DNA from: Candidatus Nitrotoga sp. HW29 | Lineage (GTDB): Bacteria; Pseudomonadota; Gammaproteobacteria; Burkholderiales; Gallionellaceae | DNA length: 64,000 nt | Direction of reading: 5' to 3' | NCBI RefSeq assembly: GCF_924101635.2 | Contig: NZ_CAKMAA020000056.1 | Location: forward strand, 1 to 64,000 | Notes under the pieces: model-generated | Told to the model about the DNA's origin: nothing | The model's input: the letters and a program-made list of their open reading frames with translations, nothing else | Databases searched by the model: none | In this document: positions 53,844 through 64,000 of the stretch, piece after piece | Position numbering within the stretch: position 1 is the stretch's first letter | Layout: every line of letters begins with the position of its first letter | Program-made: the position numbers and the translations under genes

Positions 53844-54194
53844 ATGGACATCAAAACATTGGAGCAAGCACTCAAACTGCAAAATGACCTCACCGCCCGG
53901 CTTACACAAAGTATGGTAGCGCAACGCACGGGCAAGGTACCGGCCATTAAAGTCACACTCAAGGAAAAAGAGGAATTGATTGCTCGCGCTCAAGCCGAGG
54001 TCGAAATCGCGATCAAGGAGCGTGATGCTGTTGTAAGCCGCTGGAATGAGCGCGTTGCGCAACGCAAAGCGAGCGTCGTCAAATTGCAAAAGGAATTGGA
54101 CGATCTAAAAGAACAGCTTGTGGAACGAAACGACCCACCCAAAGGTAAACCTGGAAATGTAAAAAAAGAAGTGCGCAGAAAAAAATCCCAGTAA
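53844..54194 (+). CDS. Coiled-coil protein ending the eCIS cluster
   Basis: A 116-residue, highly charged protein, predicted as a long coiled coil (ARAQAEVEIAIKERDAVVSR, KLQKELDDLKEQLVERND) with a lysine-rich tail. It stands 12 bp after the fiber gene (AAGGGG as ribosome site). It may be a fiber chaperone or foot protein; this is inference. Start 53844 fits the ribosome site better than 53835. Confidence 0.65.
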   Translation: MDIKTLEQALKLQNDLTARLTQSMVAQRTGKVPAIKVTLKEKEELIARAQAEVEIAIKERDAVVSRWNERVAQRKASVVKLQKELDDLKEQLVERNDPPKGKPGNVKKEVRRKKSQ

Positions 54195-54469
54195 TAGAGG
54201 AGCAGACATTTTTTCGTTTGCGGTGACCGAAATGTTGATGTGGCATGGTGATTTGTGTGCATGCTGAGTCAAGTGATGTATCGAGTGCATACAACTGACA
54301 AAGATCGGTTGTATTGATTTATATTCAATGATTGCTCAATCGAGTGCCATACCCTCAGACCCGAAAATGCTTGGACTGGAAAACCTCTCATAAGGTATTA
54401 TTTGGTCAATGCAGTACACGACTAATCCGGCACTGGATGCAGTAATATGAATAGATAGAGAGGAAGTAG

Positions 54470-55405
54470 ATGAAGATTGCAAAAAATGTTTCGGAGCTGG
54501 TAGGTAACACACCATTGGTGCAGTTAAACCGTGTGAGCGAAGGCATAGATGCCACCATTCTCGCCAAGTTGGAATTCTTCAGTCCTGCGCTCAGCGTCAA
54601 AGATCGTATCGCCGTGTCAATGATTGATGATGCTGAAAAAGCAGGCAAAATCAAACCGGACACCATTATTCTGGAGCCAACGTCGGGCAACACCGGTATT
54701 GGTCTCGCTATGGTTTGCGCAGCTCGCGGTTATAAGTGCACTTTTATAATGCCCGAGCACATGAGCCGCGAACGCTACATTTTGATGAAAGCTTATGGCG
54801 CAGAAGTTATTCTAACGCCAAGCTCGGGTGGTATGCCCGGAGCAATGAAGCTGGCAAAAGAAATGGCTTTGGCCGATCCGCGTTACCTCATAATGCACCA
54901 ATTCTCCAATCGCGCTAATCCTGCTATCCATCGTACTACCACCGCCGCAGAAATCATGCGCGACACCGACGACATGATTGATATCTTTGTTGCGGGTGTG
55001 GGAACCGGGGGCACTATCACCGGTGTGGGTGAAGTATTGAGAGAAATTTTTTCTGGCGTGCAAATAATTGCCGTGGAACCCGATGCCTCGCCCGTACTTT
55101 CCGGTGGCGAGCGTGGCCCGCACGCTATTCAAGGGATAGGGCCGGGTTTTGTGCCTGAAGTACTCAACAAAAATATATTTCACGAAACAATACGGGTCAA
55201 AGATGCAGATGCAATTAATATGGCACGGCGCCTGGCAAAGGAAGAAGGCCTGCTGGTGGGTATTTCTTCCGGCGCGGCGGTTTGGGCTGCTCTTGAAGTT
55301 GCCAAGCGCCCGTTGAATGTTGGCAAGATGATCGTGGTGATGATTCCATCCTATGGCGAACGTTATTTGTCCACTGAATTGTTTGCTGATCTGGATGCGG
55401 ATTAA
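54470..55405 (+). CDS. cysK: Cysteine synthase A
   Basis: A 311-residue O-acetylserine sulfhydrylase: [26 protein letters not shown] (PLP lysine), [36 protein letters not shown] and [12 protein letters not shown]. It joins sulfide to O-acetylserine to give cysteine. AGAGAGGAAGTAG before the ATG. The gap 54195-54469 holds no gene or clear promoter. CysM is a near relative, but the SGNTGIGLA and GGTITGVGE motifs fit CysK well. Confidence 0.95.
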   Translation: MKIAKNVSELVGNTPLVQLNRVSEGIDATILAKLEFFSPALSVKDRIAVSMIDDAEKAGKIKPDTIILEPTSGNTGIGLAMVCAARGYKCTFIMPEHMSRERYILMKAYGAEVILTPSSGGMPGAMKLAKEMALADPRYLIMHQFSNRANPAIHRTTTAAEIMRDTDDMIDIFVAGVGTGGTITGVGEVLREIFSGVQIIAVEPDASPVLSGGERGPHAIQGIGPGFVPEVLNKNIFHETIRVKDADAINMARRLAKEEGLLVGISSGAAVWAALEVAKRPLNVGKMIVVMIPSYGERYLSTELFADLDAD

Positions 55406-55469
55406 TCAGCTACTGTATGGCATACAGGATACAGAATTAGTAGCGGATAACGCTTTCCAAAAAACCATT

Positions 55470-55497
55470 TTGACGGTTAGTGCCGTTTGTGTATAAT
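55470..55497 (+). promoter_or_regulatory. Sigma-70 promoter of rplU-rpmA
   Basis: TTGACG (55470-55475), 16-bp spacer and TATAAT (55492-55497), a near-perfect housekeeping promoter 37 bp before the rplU start. It is the clearest promoter in the window. Confidence 0.85.
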
Positions 55498-55534
55498 GCG
55501 CGACTCTGTAAAACCGCATTTAAGCGAGGTTGTT

Positions 55535-55846
55535 ATGTACGCAGTAATCAAGACGGGTGGTAAGCAATATCGTGTTGTCGCAGGTGAAACCCTGAAAATT
55601 GAAACCGTTGCAGGTGAAGTTGGCAGTGCGATCGTGCTGGACAAGGTACTCATGGTTGGTAGTGGCGATACGGTATCTGTTGGTAAACCTTTATTGGCGG
55701 GCGCGACTGTCACGGCAACAATAGTATCGAATGGTCGTGGCGAGAAGATCAGAATCTTCAAGATGCGTCGACGCAAGCATTACCAAAAACATCAAGGTCA
55801 TCGTCAAAACTTCACTGAAATCCGCATCGACGGCATTTCGGCGTAA
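55535..55846 (+). CDS. rplU: 50S ribosomal protein L21
   Basis: A 103-residue L21: [18 protein letters not shown], and [20 protein letters not shown] with FTEIRIDGI at the end. The start at 55535 is decided by the universal MYAVI; the upstream frame covers the promoter. It is followed by rpmA after 16 bases. Confidence 0.98.
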   Translation: MYAVIKTGGKQYRVVAGETLKIETVAGEVGSAIVLDKVLMVGSGDTVSVGKPLLAGATVTATIVSNGRGEKIRIFKMRRRKHYQKHQGHRQNFTEIRIDGISA

Positions 55847-55862
55847 TTGAAGGAGAAGAAGC

Positions 55863-56120
55863 ATGGCATCAAAAAAAGGTGGCGGCAGTACCAGTAACGG
55901 TCGCGATTCACACTCGAAACGCCTCGGCGTTAAAATTTATGGCGGCGAATTAATTAACGCCGGCAGTATTATCGTGCGTCAGCGTGGCACGCAGTTCCAT
56001 GCCGGTGAAAACGTTGGCATGGGCAAGGATCACACCTTGTTTGCAAAGATTGCGGGCAAGGTAGTGTTCGCCGTTAAAGGTGCACAAAAGCGTAAGACTA
56101 TCTTCGTGGTTGCAGCCTAA
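55863..56120 (+). CDS. rpmA: 50S ribosomal protein L27
   Basis: An 85-residue L27: [53 protein letters not shown] precedes the start. An intrinsic terminator follows. Confidence 0.98.
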   Translation: MASKKGGGSTSNGRDSHSKRLGVKIYGGELINAGSIIVRQRGTQFHAGENVGMGKDHTLFAKIAGKVVFAVKGAQKRKTIFVVAA

Positions 56121-56142
56121 GTACTTCCTAGCCAAGTACAAT

Positions 56143-57256
<1,114 letters not shown>

Positions 57257-57263
57257 ATGCATC

Positions 57264-58382
57264 ATGAAAACCATTCTGGCCCAGTGCAAACGCATCGTCG
57301 TCAAAGTTGGCAGTAGCCTGGTCACCAATCAGGGTGAAGGACTGGATATTCCTGCAATCCAGAATTGGGCGCAGCAAATTACTACGCTACGTGAAAGTGG
57401 ACACAAGGTTGTATTGGTCTCCTCCGGTGCGATTGCGGAAGGTATGCAGCGGCTAGGCTGGAAACAACGCCCCAGTGCCGTGTATGAATTGCAAGCCGCT
57501 GCCGCAGTCGGTCAGATGGGCTTGATACAGGTATATGAAAGCTGCTTTAGCGCACACGGCCTACATACAGCACAAATATTGCTCACCCATGCTGATCTCG
57601 CCGATCGTGAACGCTACCTCAACGCCCGCTCTACATTGCGCACTCTGCTAACTCTTGGCGTGATTCCCGTTATTAATGAAAATGACACCGTGGTCACCGA
57701 TGAAATCAAGTTTGGTGACAACGACACTTTAGGTGCATTGGTTGCCAATTTGATTGAAGCGGACGCGCTCATTATTCTTACTGACCAGATCGGCCTTTAT
57801 ACGGCTGACCCACGCAAGGATCCAAATGCGATGCTAATCAGTCTGGCGCAAGCGGGCGACGAAAAGCTTGAAGCCATGGCAGGCGGCGCGGGTAGCCACA
57901 TCGGGAGCGGCGGCATGCTCACCAAGGTGCTCGCCGCGAAACGGGCGGCGCGTAGCGGCGCGCACACCGTGATCGCATCCGGCCATGAAATAGATGTATT
58001 ACCACGCTTGATGCTTGGCAACAGCATAGGCACGCTGCTGGAAGCGCAGCCTTTACCTTTGAATGCGCGCAAACAATGGCTGGCGGATCACCTGCAAATC
58101 AGCGGCAAGGTGACGCTGGATGCCGGCGCAGTGCATGCGCTACGTAACGAAGGCAAGAGCCTGCTACCGGTCGGTATCACTAATGTGAGCGGGGAATTTG
58201 AGCGCGGTACTGTAGTCGCCATTTTGGATACGAATGGACAAGATATCGCGCGCGGTCTGATCAACTACAATGCGGTAGAAACACGCCGCATTGCCGGCTA
58301 TTCCAGTAACGAAATCGAGGCTCTCTTGGGCTATGTTGACGAGCCAGAGCTGATACATCGAGACAATTTGATTTTATTGTGA
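57264..58382 (+). CDS. proB: Glutamate 5-kinase
   Basis: A 372-residue kinase for proline synthesis. The amino-acid kinase domain ([68 protein letters not shown]) is followed by a PUA domain (about 280-372, [16 protein letters not shown]). It starts seven bases after obg, as in many betaproteobacteria. Confidence 0.97.
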   Translation: MKTILAQCKRIVVKVGSSLVTNQGEGLDIPAIQNWAQQITTLRESGHKVVLVSSGAIAEGMQRLGWKQRPSAVYELQAAAAVGQMGLIQVYESCFSAHGLHTAQILLTHADLADRERYLNARSTLRTLLTLGVIPVINENDTVVTDEIKFGDNDTLGALVANLIEADALIILTDQIGLYTADPRKDPNAMLISLAQAGDEKLEAMAGGAGSHIGSGGMLTKVLAAKRAARSGAHTVIASGHEIDVLPRLMLGNSIGTLLEAQPLPLNARKQWLADHLQISGKVTLDAGAVHALRNEGKSLLPVGITNVSGEFERGTVVAILDTNGQDIARGLINYNAVETRRIAGYSSNEIEALLGYVDEPELIHRDNLILL

Positions 58383-58420
58383 GCAATAAGCGGCGGATTC
58401 AAGTTTTTGGTGGGAATTGC

Positions 58421-58583
58421 TTGCCCGCTTGTTTTAGCCGTAAATCTGATATTGTTGACCGCTGGTGAGCTGCGTATAGTTCTTCATTTGTGCTCCTTTC
58501 ACTTGGTCGTTTAAGGGGCTCCGATATTAACGTAGCTCGCCACCTAAATTCTCTTGCAAAAGCTGCACTTCAGAGTTGAATCT
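58421..58583 (-). mobile_element. IS30-family element left-end relic (copy B)
   Basis: Read on the minus strand: GATTCAACTCTGAAGTGC, then GGTGGCGAGCTACGTTAATA, AAAGGAGCAC and an ATG at 58487 giving MKNYTQLTSGQQYQIYG and a stop. MKxYTQLTxEQRYQIYAL is the standard IS30 transposase start. The segment matches that at 8637-8811 in reverse orientation. The rest of the element is gone. It occupies most of the 264-bp gap between proB and the next gene. Confidence 0.72.
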
Positions 58584-58646
58584 GCCCGTTTTTTGTGGCG
58601 AAAAACCACGATATTGCTAATCACTTTTATAAGTATGGAATAGAAC

Positions 58647-61031
58647 ATGAGCACTTCTGTTAGCACGAAGCGGCTATCAATAGTTTTGCTGATATTGGCT
58701 CTTGTGTTGTTGCTGTGCAGCGGTAGCTACGTATTGATAAAAGCATACCGTCCACAGTGGCTTCACCCTCCAACAAGTACTACCAACCCTGCAATAACGC
58801 CAATTTTAGGATTTGTCGACAAACTGCATGAGGACTCCGCTGACGGTGGAAAAATTTTCGTGCTCGGATGGGCTGTGAGTAAGGCGGGTATTGCACGTGT
58901 AGAGTTGGTTTTGAACGGAAAACTTAGAATACCGCTCACCATCGCTATGCCGCGCATGGATGTGGCGCAAGCCTTTCCAGATTATCCGGACTCGGGTAAA
59001 GCAGGGTTCGAAGGCAAGATCGATATTTCAAATCAATCCATCCCGTTGCAAACGATAGAACTGGTTGTTACTGACAAACAGGGTGGGAAAAGTGTTCTTA
59101 CCCGGCGCACGTTACCGGCATTAGATGCCAAGCAAACATGGTCCGATCTTCTGGGTTTACGCGAGCTGAAGCGTGATGACGTGTTCTATTTCATCATGGC
59201 CACCAGCAATATTGCCAGCGGGGGCGCAACGGATGTTGATACCATATTTCGACCTTACGAAAGTGATACTGTTAAGGTCGGCATTCGAGTTCCCATTCTT
59301 TACTTGCGCACGACCAAAGGTAGGGCTAGTGATTACGCTTTTGATGCCGACTTTTCACCCAGTCATAAATGCGGCACACGGACGATCGCTGAAGACAGTC
59401 TGAACGGCGTTATTGATTACGCGGTTAAACACCAGTTACCTGTATTGTTTACGCTGAATGGCGGAATTTGGGCCGATGCCGCGTGCGATGCGCCAGAATG
59501 GGACATTAATGATGTGCTCGAACAAGATGCCGTCAACTTGCAGTGGAATGAGAAGAATCAGGTGATGGCGGATGACTATTTGAAAAATCTTTCCGGTTCC
59601 ATGGATTCGCCCGAACTTGGCCGCTCGCTCGCTTTTAATATTTATGCTACCAAAAATCGATATTACAAAAAACGTAATTTGCAGCATGCTGCGTCCATTA
59701 TCCGTAAGTTTGCAACACAATACCCGGCACTTTTTATTGGCATAACCACTGATCCAGATGTGTACTTAAATCCTTTTTTTGAGGGTCAACAATGGTATGA
59801 CTATAACCCAGGTACCTTGCGTCAATTTCGCGAATGGTTGCGGGGAAGCGGGCCATATTCCGGACAGACTATGGCAGGCGAGCCTGATCTTTCCCGTTAT
59901 AAAAAAGAAAGGCCGTTAACACTGGACGACGTAAATGTGTTGAGCGGGCGTAAGTTCAAGCGTTGGCAAGATGTTGATCCACCGCGCACATTTTCAGTGA
60001 GTATTAATCCATTCTGGAAAGATGCGTGGGTAACAGAGTGGGAGCACTTTCGCCGTCATCTGGTTAAACTGCATTACGACGAGCTTTCTCAATGGATTGG
60101 AGAAGCCGGTATAGACAAAGAATTCATTTATTCTGCTCAAGGTTTCATGGCGCCGGATACGTTGGGCATGCCATTTCCGATCCATTTGAACAGCCCCGCG
60201 AAAAACGTTGATATGGGCGGCATGTCAGTCGATGGGGCGATGCCATCCAACGGACATCTTGGTGCAATTCTCTATGGACCAAGTGCCGTCAATCAGGCCA
60301 GGATGGAGGGATCTCAATCGTTATTCTCAGTATTCCGCAATCTCGACCCTGATTGGGCGGTGGTCGAACACAATACTGCTGATTTACGCAATCCAAAACG
60401 TCTGGCGAATTTTGCTGAGGCTTACCGGTCATTGAGAGACATCCATAATTATGGTGCACGTTTTGTTTCACCGATGGCATGGAACGGTAGCCGGGGCATA
60501 TTTGCCGGCCAAGCGGATTTTGTTTCTTATACAGCGCTGCGTGATACGCCTTTGGAAGATGCAATAAAGACGTTTATGATCTCGCACGCTAATCTGCCAC
60601 GCCGATCGCGCTTGTGGACTTTTGGTGCAGGGGAGCATGCTGATGGAGATAGCTGGCTTCCTTCCGGAGGTACACAGGGTCAGATTGCTCCGGGAAAATT
60701 TACCTTAAGTACTGTTCCTGGATTACAAGGTCTGCTCGAATCACCGGATGATATCGCTTTTCAACCAGCTAGTTATCAAGCGATCGTTTTAAAAATTACT
60801 GAACCTGAAGTAATTACCGAGATTGGGGTGGAAGGACAAATGTCGAATGGAGAGTGGGTTACCTTGGTGACCGCCACCAATTTGTCCAGGTTACAACGTG
60901 TCAGCGCCGGTTTGATGTTGCCGTTGGCCAGCCAATATGCCGATACAGAATTTAAACGTATCCGATTTAATTGGAAGGCAGCCGGGAGCAAGCCGATGAT
61001 ACTGGAGCGGATTGCGCTTTATGCTAGATGA
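58647..61031 (+). CDS. Membrane-anchored putative glycoside hydrolase
   Basis: A 794-residue protein. One N-terminal membrane anchor (residues 9-33, IVLLILALVLLLCSGSYVLI) places it outside the inner membrane. An Ig-like domain of about 100 residues follows (VLGWAVSKAGIARVELVLNG). The main part reads like a TIM-barrel glycosidase (GH42-like): FTLNGGIWADAACDAPEWD, ITTDPDVYLNPFFEGQQWYD, FREWLRGSGPYS and AWVTEWEHFRRHLV. The C-terminal about 110 residues are a beta-sandwich. Catalytic Glu/Asp cannot be assigned with safety, and substrate is unknown; an exopolysaccharide is possible. Confidence 0.6.
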   Translation: MSTSVSTKRLSIVLLILALVLLLCSGSYVLIKAYRPQWLHPPTSTTNPAITPILGFVDKLHEDSADGGKIFVLGWAVSKAGIARVELVLNGKLRIPLTIAMPRMDVAQAFPDYPDSGKAGFEGKIDISNQSIPLQTIELVVTDKQGGKSVLTRRTLPALDAKQTWSDLLGLRELKRDDVFYFIMATSNIASGGATDVDTIFRPYESDTVKVGIRVPILYLRTTKGRASDYAFDADFSPSHKCGTRTIAEDSLNGVIDYAVKHQLPVLFTLNGGIWADAACDAPEWDINDVLEQDAVNLQWNEKNQVMADDYLKNLSGSMDSPELGRSLAFNIYATKNRYYKKRNLQHAASIIRKFATQYPALFIGITTDPDVYLNPFFEGQQWYDYNPGTLRQFREWLRGSGPYSGQTMAGEPDLSRYKKERPLTLDDVNVLSGRKFKRWQDVDPPRTFSVSINPFWKDAWVTEWEHFRRHLVKLHYDELSQWIGEAGIDKEFIYSAQGFMAPDTLGMPFPIHLNSPAKNVDMGGMSVDGAMPSNGHLGAILYGPSAVNQARMEGSQSLFSVFRNLDPDWAVVEHNTADLRNPKRLANFAEAYRSLRDIHNYGARFVSPMAWNGSRGIFAGQADFVSYTALRDTPLEDAIKTFMISHANLPRRSRLWTFGAGEHADGDSWLPSGGTQGQIAPGKFTLSTVPGLQGLLESPDDIAFQPASYQAIVLKITEPEVITEIGVEGQMSNGEWVTLVTATNLSRLQRVSAGLMLPLASQYADTEFKRIRFNWKAAGSKPMILERIALYAR

Positions 61032-61245
61032 ACTCATGGGTAATGAGTCATTCGTTTATCAGGCCGCTGAAAAACTCGACCATTGTTGGTAGTTGGTAAA
61101 ATAGCGTCATTAAAATGCGGAGCTATAGCAATGCGCGGCGTATCGAGCCAGGTAAGCATCCCTACAAAATTCAAGCCCTTTATATTCTGATTCAAAATGG
61201 CGCATATAACCGCGACCACCCATAGAGCATCTCAAAGAGTATTCA

Positions 61246-62643
61246 CTATATGACCTTCTCCGGATTCATTAAATTATGGGGGTCAAATGTATGTTTGATG
61301 CTGCGCATCAGCTCCAATTCCAGCGCGCTTTTGTAATGGTGTATTTCATCACGCTTGAGTTGCCCTAGTCCATGCTCGGCGCTGATACTGCCGTTTAGCC
61401 CATGCACGATGTCGTACACGATGCTGTTGACCTGTTGGCTTTGCGCAATGAAGGCCGGGTTTTGTGCAGAATCCAGCATTGAGATGTTGTAATGAATGTT
61501 GCCATCGCCGATATGGCCGAAGGCAACGATGCGCAGACCATTGAATGCGGCACGCAGGGCGGCATTCGCTTGGGCGATGAATTCCGCCACGTGGCTGATT
61601 GGCACGGCGACGTCATGCTTGATGCTAATGCCCTCGCGTTTCTGCGCTTCGCTGATATTTTTGCGCAAATTCCACCAGCTTACGGCGGTATTTTTTGAAT
61701 CGACGGCGAACTCGAGGATGCCCGCATCAAACGCTTGCAGCGCATTGAGCAAAGGTGCATCCAAGGGTGTTTGCAGTACATCCGACAGTTCGATCAGCAC
61801 GATCCATTCATAGCGCGTGACGAATGGCTCAACCGTATCGGGAATATGCGCTAAAACGAGATCCAGGCAGGATCTCGAAATGATTTCGAAGGCGCTTATT
61901 TTGTCGCCACAATTAGCACGCAAATGGGCGAGTAGCTTCACCGCCACTGCCGGATCGCGCACTGCTACACACGCGGTTGCCACCGATTGGGGACGCGGAA
62001 ATAGTTTGAGCACAGCGGTGGTAATGATGCCCAGCGTGCCTTCTGCGCCGATAAATAAGTGTTTCAAATCATAGCCGGTGTTGTCCTTGCGTAAACTGCG
62101 TAATCCATTCCAGATGCGGCCATCGGGCAAGACGACTTCCAATCCGAGCACGAGGTCGCGCATGTTGCCATAGCGCAGCACGCCGATGCCGCCGGCATTG
62201 GTAGAAATGTTGCCGCCGATTTCGCATTGCGTTGCGATGGCGCTGAGGCCAAGAGGGAACAGGCGGTTGGCCTGCTCTGCCGCCTCTCGCACCGTGGCCA
62301 AGGTGCAGCCTGCTTCCACGGTTAAGGTGTAGTTGGTGGTGTCCAGCGCATGAATTTTGTTCATGCGTGACAGGTTAATCACGATCTGTTGGCCTTGCGG
62401 TAAGGGTACTGATCCCCCGCTTAAACTGGTGTTGCCGCCTTGCGGGACAATGGCAATGTGGTGTTCGGCACACAGCGTGACCACTGCGGCCACTTGGTGC
62501 GTATCGCCAGGCAGAATCACAGCCAGCGCTTGGCCGCTGTAACGCCCGCGCCAGTCGGTACAATAAGGCGCTGCGGTTTCGCCGCTCAGCACGTGCTCGG
62601 TGCCGACCACGTTTCTTAGTAAATTCATCAAATCTGAAAGCAT
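61246..62643 (-). CDS. FAD-linked D-2-hydroxyacid dehydrogenase (GlcD/DLD family)
   Basis: A 465-residue flavoprotein of the DLD/D-2-hydroxyglutarate dehydrogenase type: IVPQGGNTSLSGGSVPL, IGGNISTNAGGIGVLRYG, FGHIGDGNIHYNIS and SAEHGLGQLKRDEI. It oxidises a D-2-hydroxy acid (D-lactate or D-2-hydroxyglutarate), passing electrons to a cytochrome or flavoprotein; the exact substrate is not visible. AAGGAAATATTAT before 62643 sets the start; the frame goes to 62673. It lies 45 bases after priA on the same strand. Confidence 0.88.
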   Translation of the reverse strand: MLSDLMNLLRNVVGTEHVLSGETAAPYCTDWRGRYSGQALAVILPGDTHQVAAVVTLCAEHHIAIVPQGGNTSLSGGSVPLPQGQQIVINLSRMNKIHALDTTNYTLTVEAGCTLATVREAAEQANRLFPLGLSAIATQCEIGGNISTNAGGIGVLRYGNMRDLVLGLEVVLPDGRIWNGLRSLRKDNTGYDLKHLFIGAEGTLGIITTAVLKLFPRPQSVATACVAVRDPAVAVKLLAHLRANCGDKISAFEIISRSCLDLVLAHIPDTVEPFVTRYEWIVLIELSDVLQTPLDAPLLNALQAFDAGILEFAVDSKNTAVSWWNLRKNISEAQKREGISIKHDVAVPISHVAEFIAQANAALRAAFNGLRIVAFGHIGDGNIHYNISMLDSAQNPAFIAQSQQVNSIVYDIVHGLNGSISAEHGLGQLKRDEIHHYKSALELELMRSIKHTFDPHNLMNPEKVI

Positions 62644-62688
62644 ATAATATTTCCTTAAAATGCCTTGTTTCACAATGGCTTTGACGAT

Positions 62689-64000
62689 CTAGAAATCAAT
62701 CGGATCAATGTCCAGCGACCAGCGTAATTTTTGTGCGGGTAGTGCATCCAGCAACGGTCGCCACTCGCGCAGGAAGTGCTGCAAGGGTTTTCGCGCTGCG
62801 CTTTGCACCAGTAATTGCGCTAAAAAATGGTTAGCGCGACGCGGCATGGCCGCAGGAACCACACCATAGATGTCAACTGGCATGGCGAGTTTAATTGCAG
62901 CGTCGCGTGCTTGTTGCAGGAAAGTATACATGTGAGTCTCATTCTTGGCTTCAGCACGCAGCATTGCCTGATACATGTATGGCGGAAAACCGGCGGATTG
63001 GCGTTCTGCGAGCAGGGTTTTTGCCCACGTATCGTAATCGTGTTCGCGCAACGCGCGGAATAAGGGATGGTCAGGAAATGCGGTCTGGATCAGCACTTCG
63101 CCCGGTTTGTTCGCACGGCCCGCGCGCCCTGCTACCTGGACGAGTTGGGCAAATAACTTTTCCGATGCCCGGAAATCACTACTGTATAACGCACCGTCCG
63201 GGTTCAGCACACCCACCAGCGTCAGGTTAGGAAAGTCATGCCCCTTCGCCAAAATTTGCGTACCGACCAGAATGTCTACCGCGTCTTCCTGAATTTGCTG
63301 ACGCATGGCTTGCCATGTTCCTTTATTGCGCGTGCTGTCACGGTCTACGCGCAGAATGCGCGCCTTGGGGAAGTACTCCTGCAACGCACTTTCCACCCGT
63401 TGTGTGCCGATGCCAACTGGTTGCAGATCGGCGTTGCCGCATGACGGACAGGCGTGCGGCACACGCTCCTGATAGCCACAATGGTGGCAGCGCAAACGGC
63501 GATCTTTAAGATGCAGCACCAGCTTGCCCGCACAATTTGAACAACCGGACAGCCAGCCGCAAGCACCACACATCAACACGGGTGCATAACCGCGTCGATT
63601 AATAAATATCAGGCTCTGTTCACCGCGCTGTAGCCGCTCGGCCAGGGCCTTGAGAAGCGGCTCACTCAGGCCGTGCTGCATAACGATATTGCTGGTGTTA
63701 ATGCAGCTTACCGTCGGTAACTGCGCTTGTGTCGCTGCGCGCTGGGTCAGGCGCAACATTTGGTAGCGTCCGGTCTGTGCGTTGTAGTAGCTTTCAAGTG
63801 AAGGGGTAGCGGATCCTAATATAATCGGTATGCCACGCTGGTTGGCACGAAAGATTGCCACGTCTCGTGCCGAGTAACGTAAGCTATCCTGCTGCTTGAA
63901 TGAAGTGTCATGTTCCTCATCCATAATCAGCAGCGCCAGTTGTGGCAGCGGCGTGAACACTGCCAGACGGGTGCCCAGTATGATGCGCGCGCGGCCGGAC
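62689..64000 (-). CDS. priA: Primosomal protein N' (PriA helicase), C-terminal part
   Basis: The open frame runs to the window edge, so the N-terminus is missing (about 437 residues seen). The helicase motif MDEEHDTSFKQQ (motif II), the zinc-binding CGACGWLSGCSNC and CHHCGYQERVPHACPSCGN, IGTQRVESALQ and QVAGRAGRANKPGEVLIQT are diagnostic. PriA restarts stalled replication forks. The stop lies 45 bp before the FAD dehydrogenase. Confidence 0.97.
   Translation of the reverse strand, partial: SGRARIILGTRLAVFTPLPQLALLIMDEEHDTSFKQQDSLRYSARDVAIFRANQRGIPIILGSATPSLESYYNAQTGRYQMLRLTQRAATQAQLPTVSCINTSNIVMQHGLSEPLLKALAERLQRGEQSLIFINRRGYAPVLMCGACGWLSGCSNCAGKLVLHLKDRRLRCHHCGYQERVPHACPSCGNADLQPVGIGTQRVESALQEYFPKARILRVDRDSTRNKGTWQAMRQQIQEDAVDILVGTQILAKGHDFPNLTLVGVLNPDGALYSSDFRASEKLFAQLVQVAGRAGRANKPGEVLIQTAFPDHPLFRALREHDYDTWAKTLLAERQSAGFPPYMYQAMLRAEAKNETHMYTFLQQARDAAIKLAMPVDIYGVVPAAMPRRANHFLAQLLVQSAARKPLQHFLREWRPLLDALPAQKLRWSLDIDPIDF

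Noticed and set aside
27163-54194. Interpretation as a P2-like prophage or R-type tailocin
   Set aside because: No capsid, packaging, integrase or lysis gene is present; AAA+ ATPase, DUF4255 and DUF4157 genes are typical of eCIS.
27163-54194. Interpretation as a type VI secretion system
   Set aside because: No TssJ/L/M, ClpV or TssB/C pair; the sheath is a single phage-like polypeptide with its own large C-domain.

Overview
The window looks like a chromosome segment of a betaproteobacterium, most likely of the Nitrosomonadales/Gallionellaceae kind. The grounds are family-level gene content and order (glyQ-glyS-gmhB-plsC, rplU-rpmA-obg-proB, lptM-lysA) combined with a C2/glyoxylate gene set (malate thiokinase, malyl-CoA lyase, glycolate oxidase GlcDEF, serine-glyoxylate aminotransferase). 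This placement is an inference; no rRNA or tRNA gene was seen in the window.

Layout. 1-6.0 kb: an IS30 transposase relic, an orphan DUF4157 protein with an OmpA-like C-terminus, a Na+/H+ antiporter-like protein, a small secreted protein and a papain-like peptidase fused to an alpha/beta hydrolase. 6.2-14.9 kb: mostly housekeeping genes on the minus strand (lysA, lptM, a pirin, a surface protein whose start codon is preceded by a 12-G tract, a YgjP-type peptidase, plsC, gmhB, glyS, glyQ). 15.2-23.7 kb: two divergent operons for glyoxylate metabolism, mtkAB-mcl (minus) and glcDEF-sgaA (plus), separated by a 422-bp control region. 23.9-26.7 kb: a small accessory island with a hicB antitoxin, a frameshifted hicA, two more frameshifted genes (one an HNH endonuclease) and a DUF4160/DUF2442 pair.

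27.2-54.2 kb: the centrepiece, a nearly gapless plus-strand gene cluster for an extracellular contractile injection system (eCIS, a phage-tail-like nanomachine of the Afp/PVC/MAC class). It encodes a sheath, inner tube, gp26-like baseplate protein, Pvc16-like terminator (DUF4255), AAA+ ATPase, CIS tube-cap/LysM hub adaptors, gpD/VgrG hub, gpV spike, PAAR-like tip, gp25, two large J-type baseplate/wedge proteins, a gpI-type protein and two beta-helix proteins. In its middle sits a cargo module: three tandem DUF4157 proteins with near-identical leaders and unrelated C-terminal domains, plus a thioredoxin-like companion. No tape-measure gene was recognised. The working model is that the structural genes build a needle-like particle, the ATPase and terminator assist assembly, and the DUF4157 leaders mark the variable effectors for loading.

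54.5-64.0 kb: housekeeping again (cysK, rplU-rpmA-obg-proB), a second IS30 terminus relic in inverted orientation to the one at 8.6 kb, a membrane-anchored putative glycoside hydrolase, a GlcD-family FAD dehydrogenase and the C-terminal part of priA, which runs off the window. No CRISPR array, rRNA, tRNA or intact insertion sequence was found.
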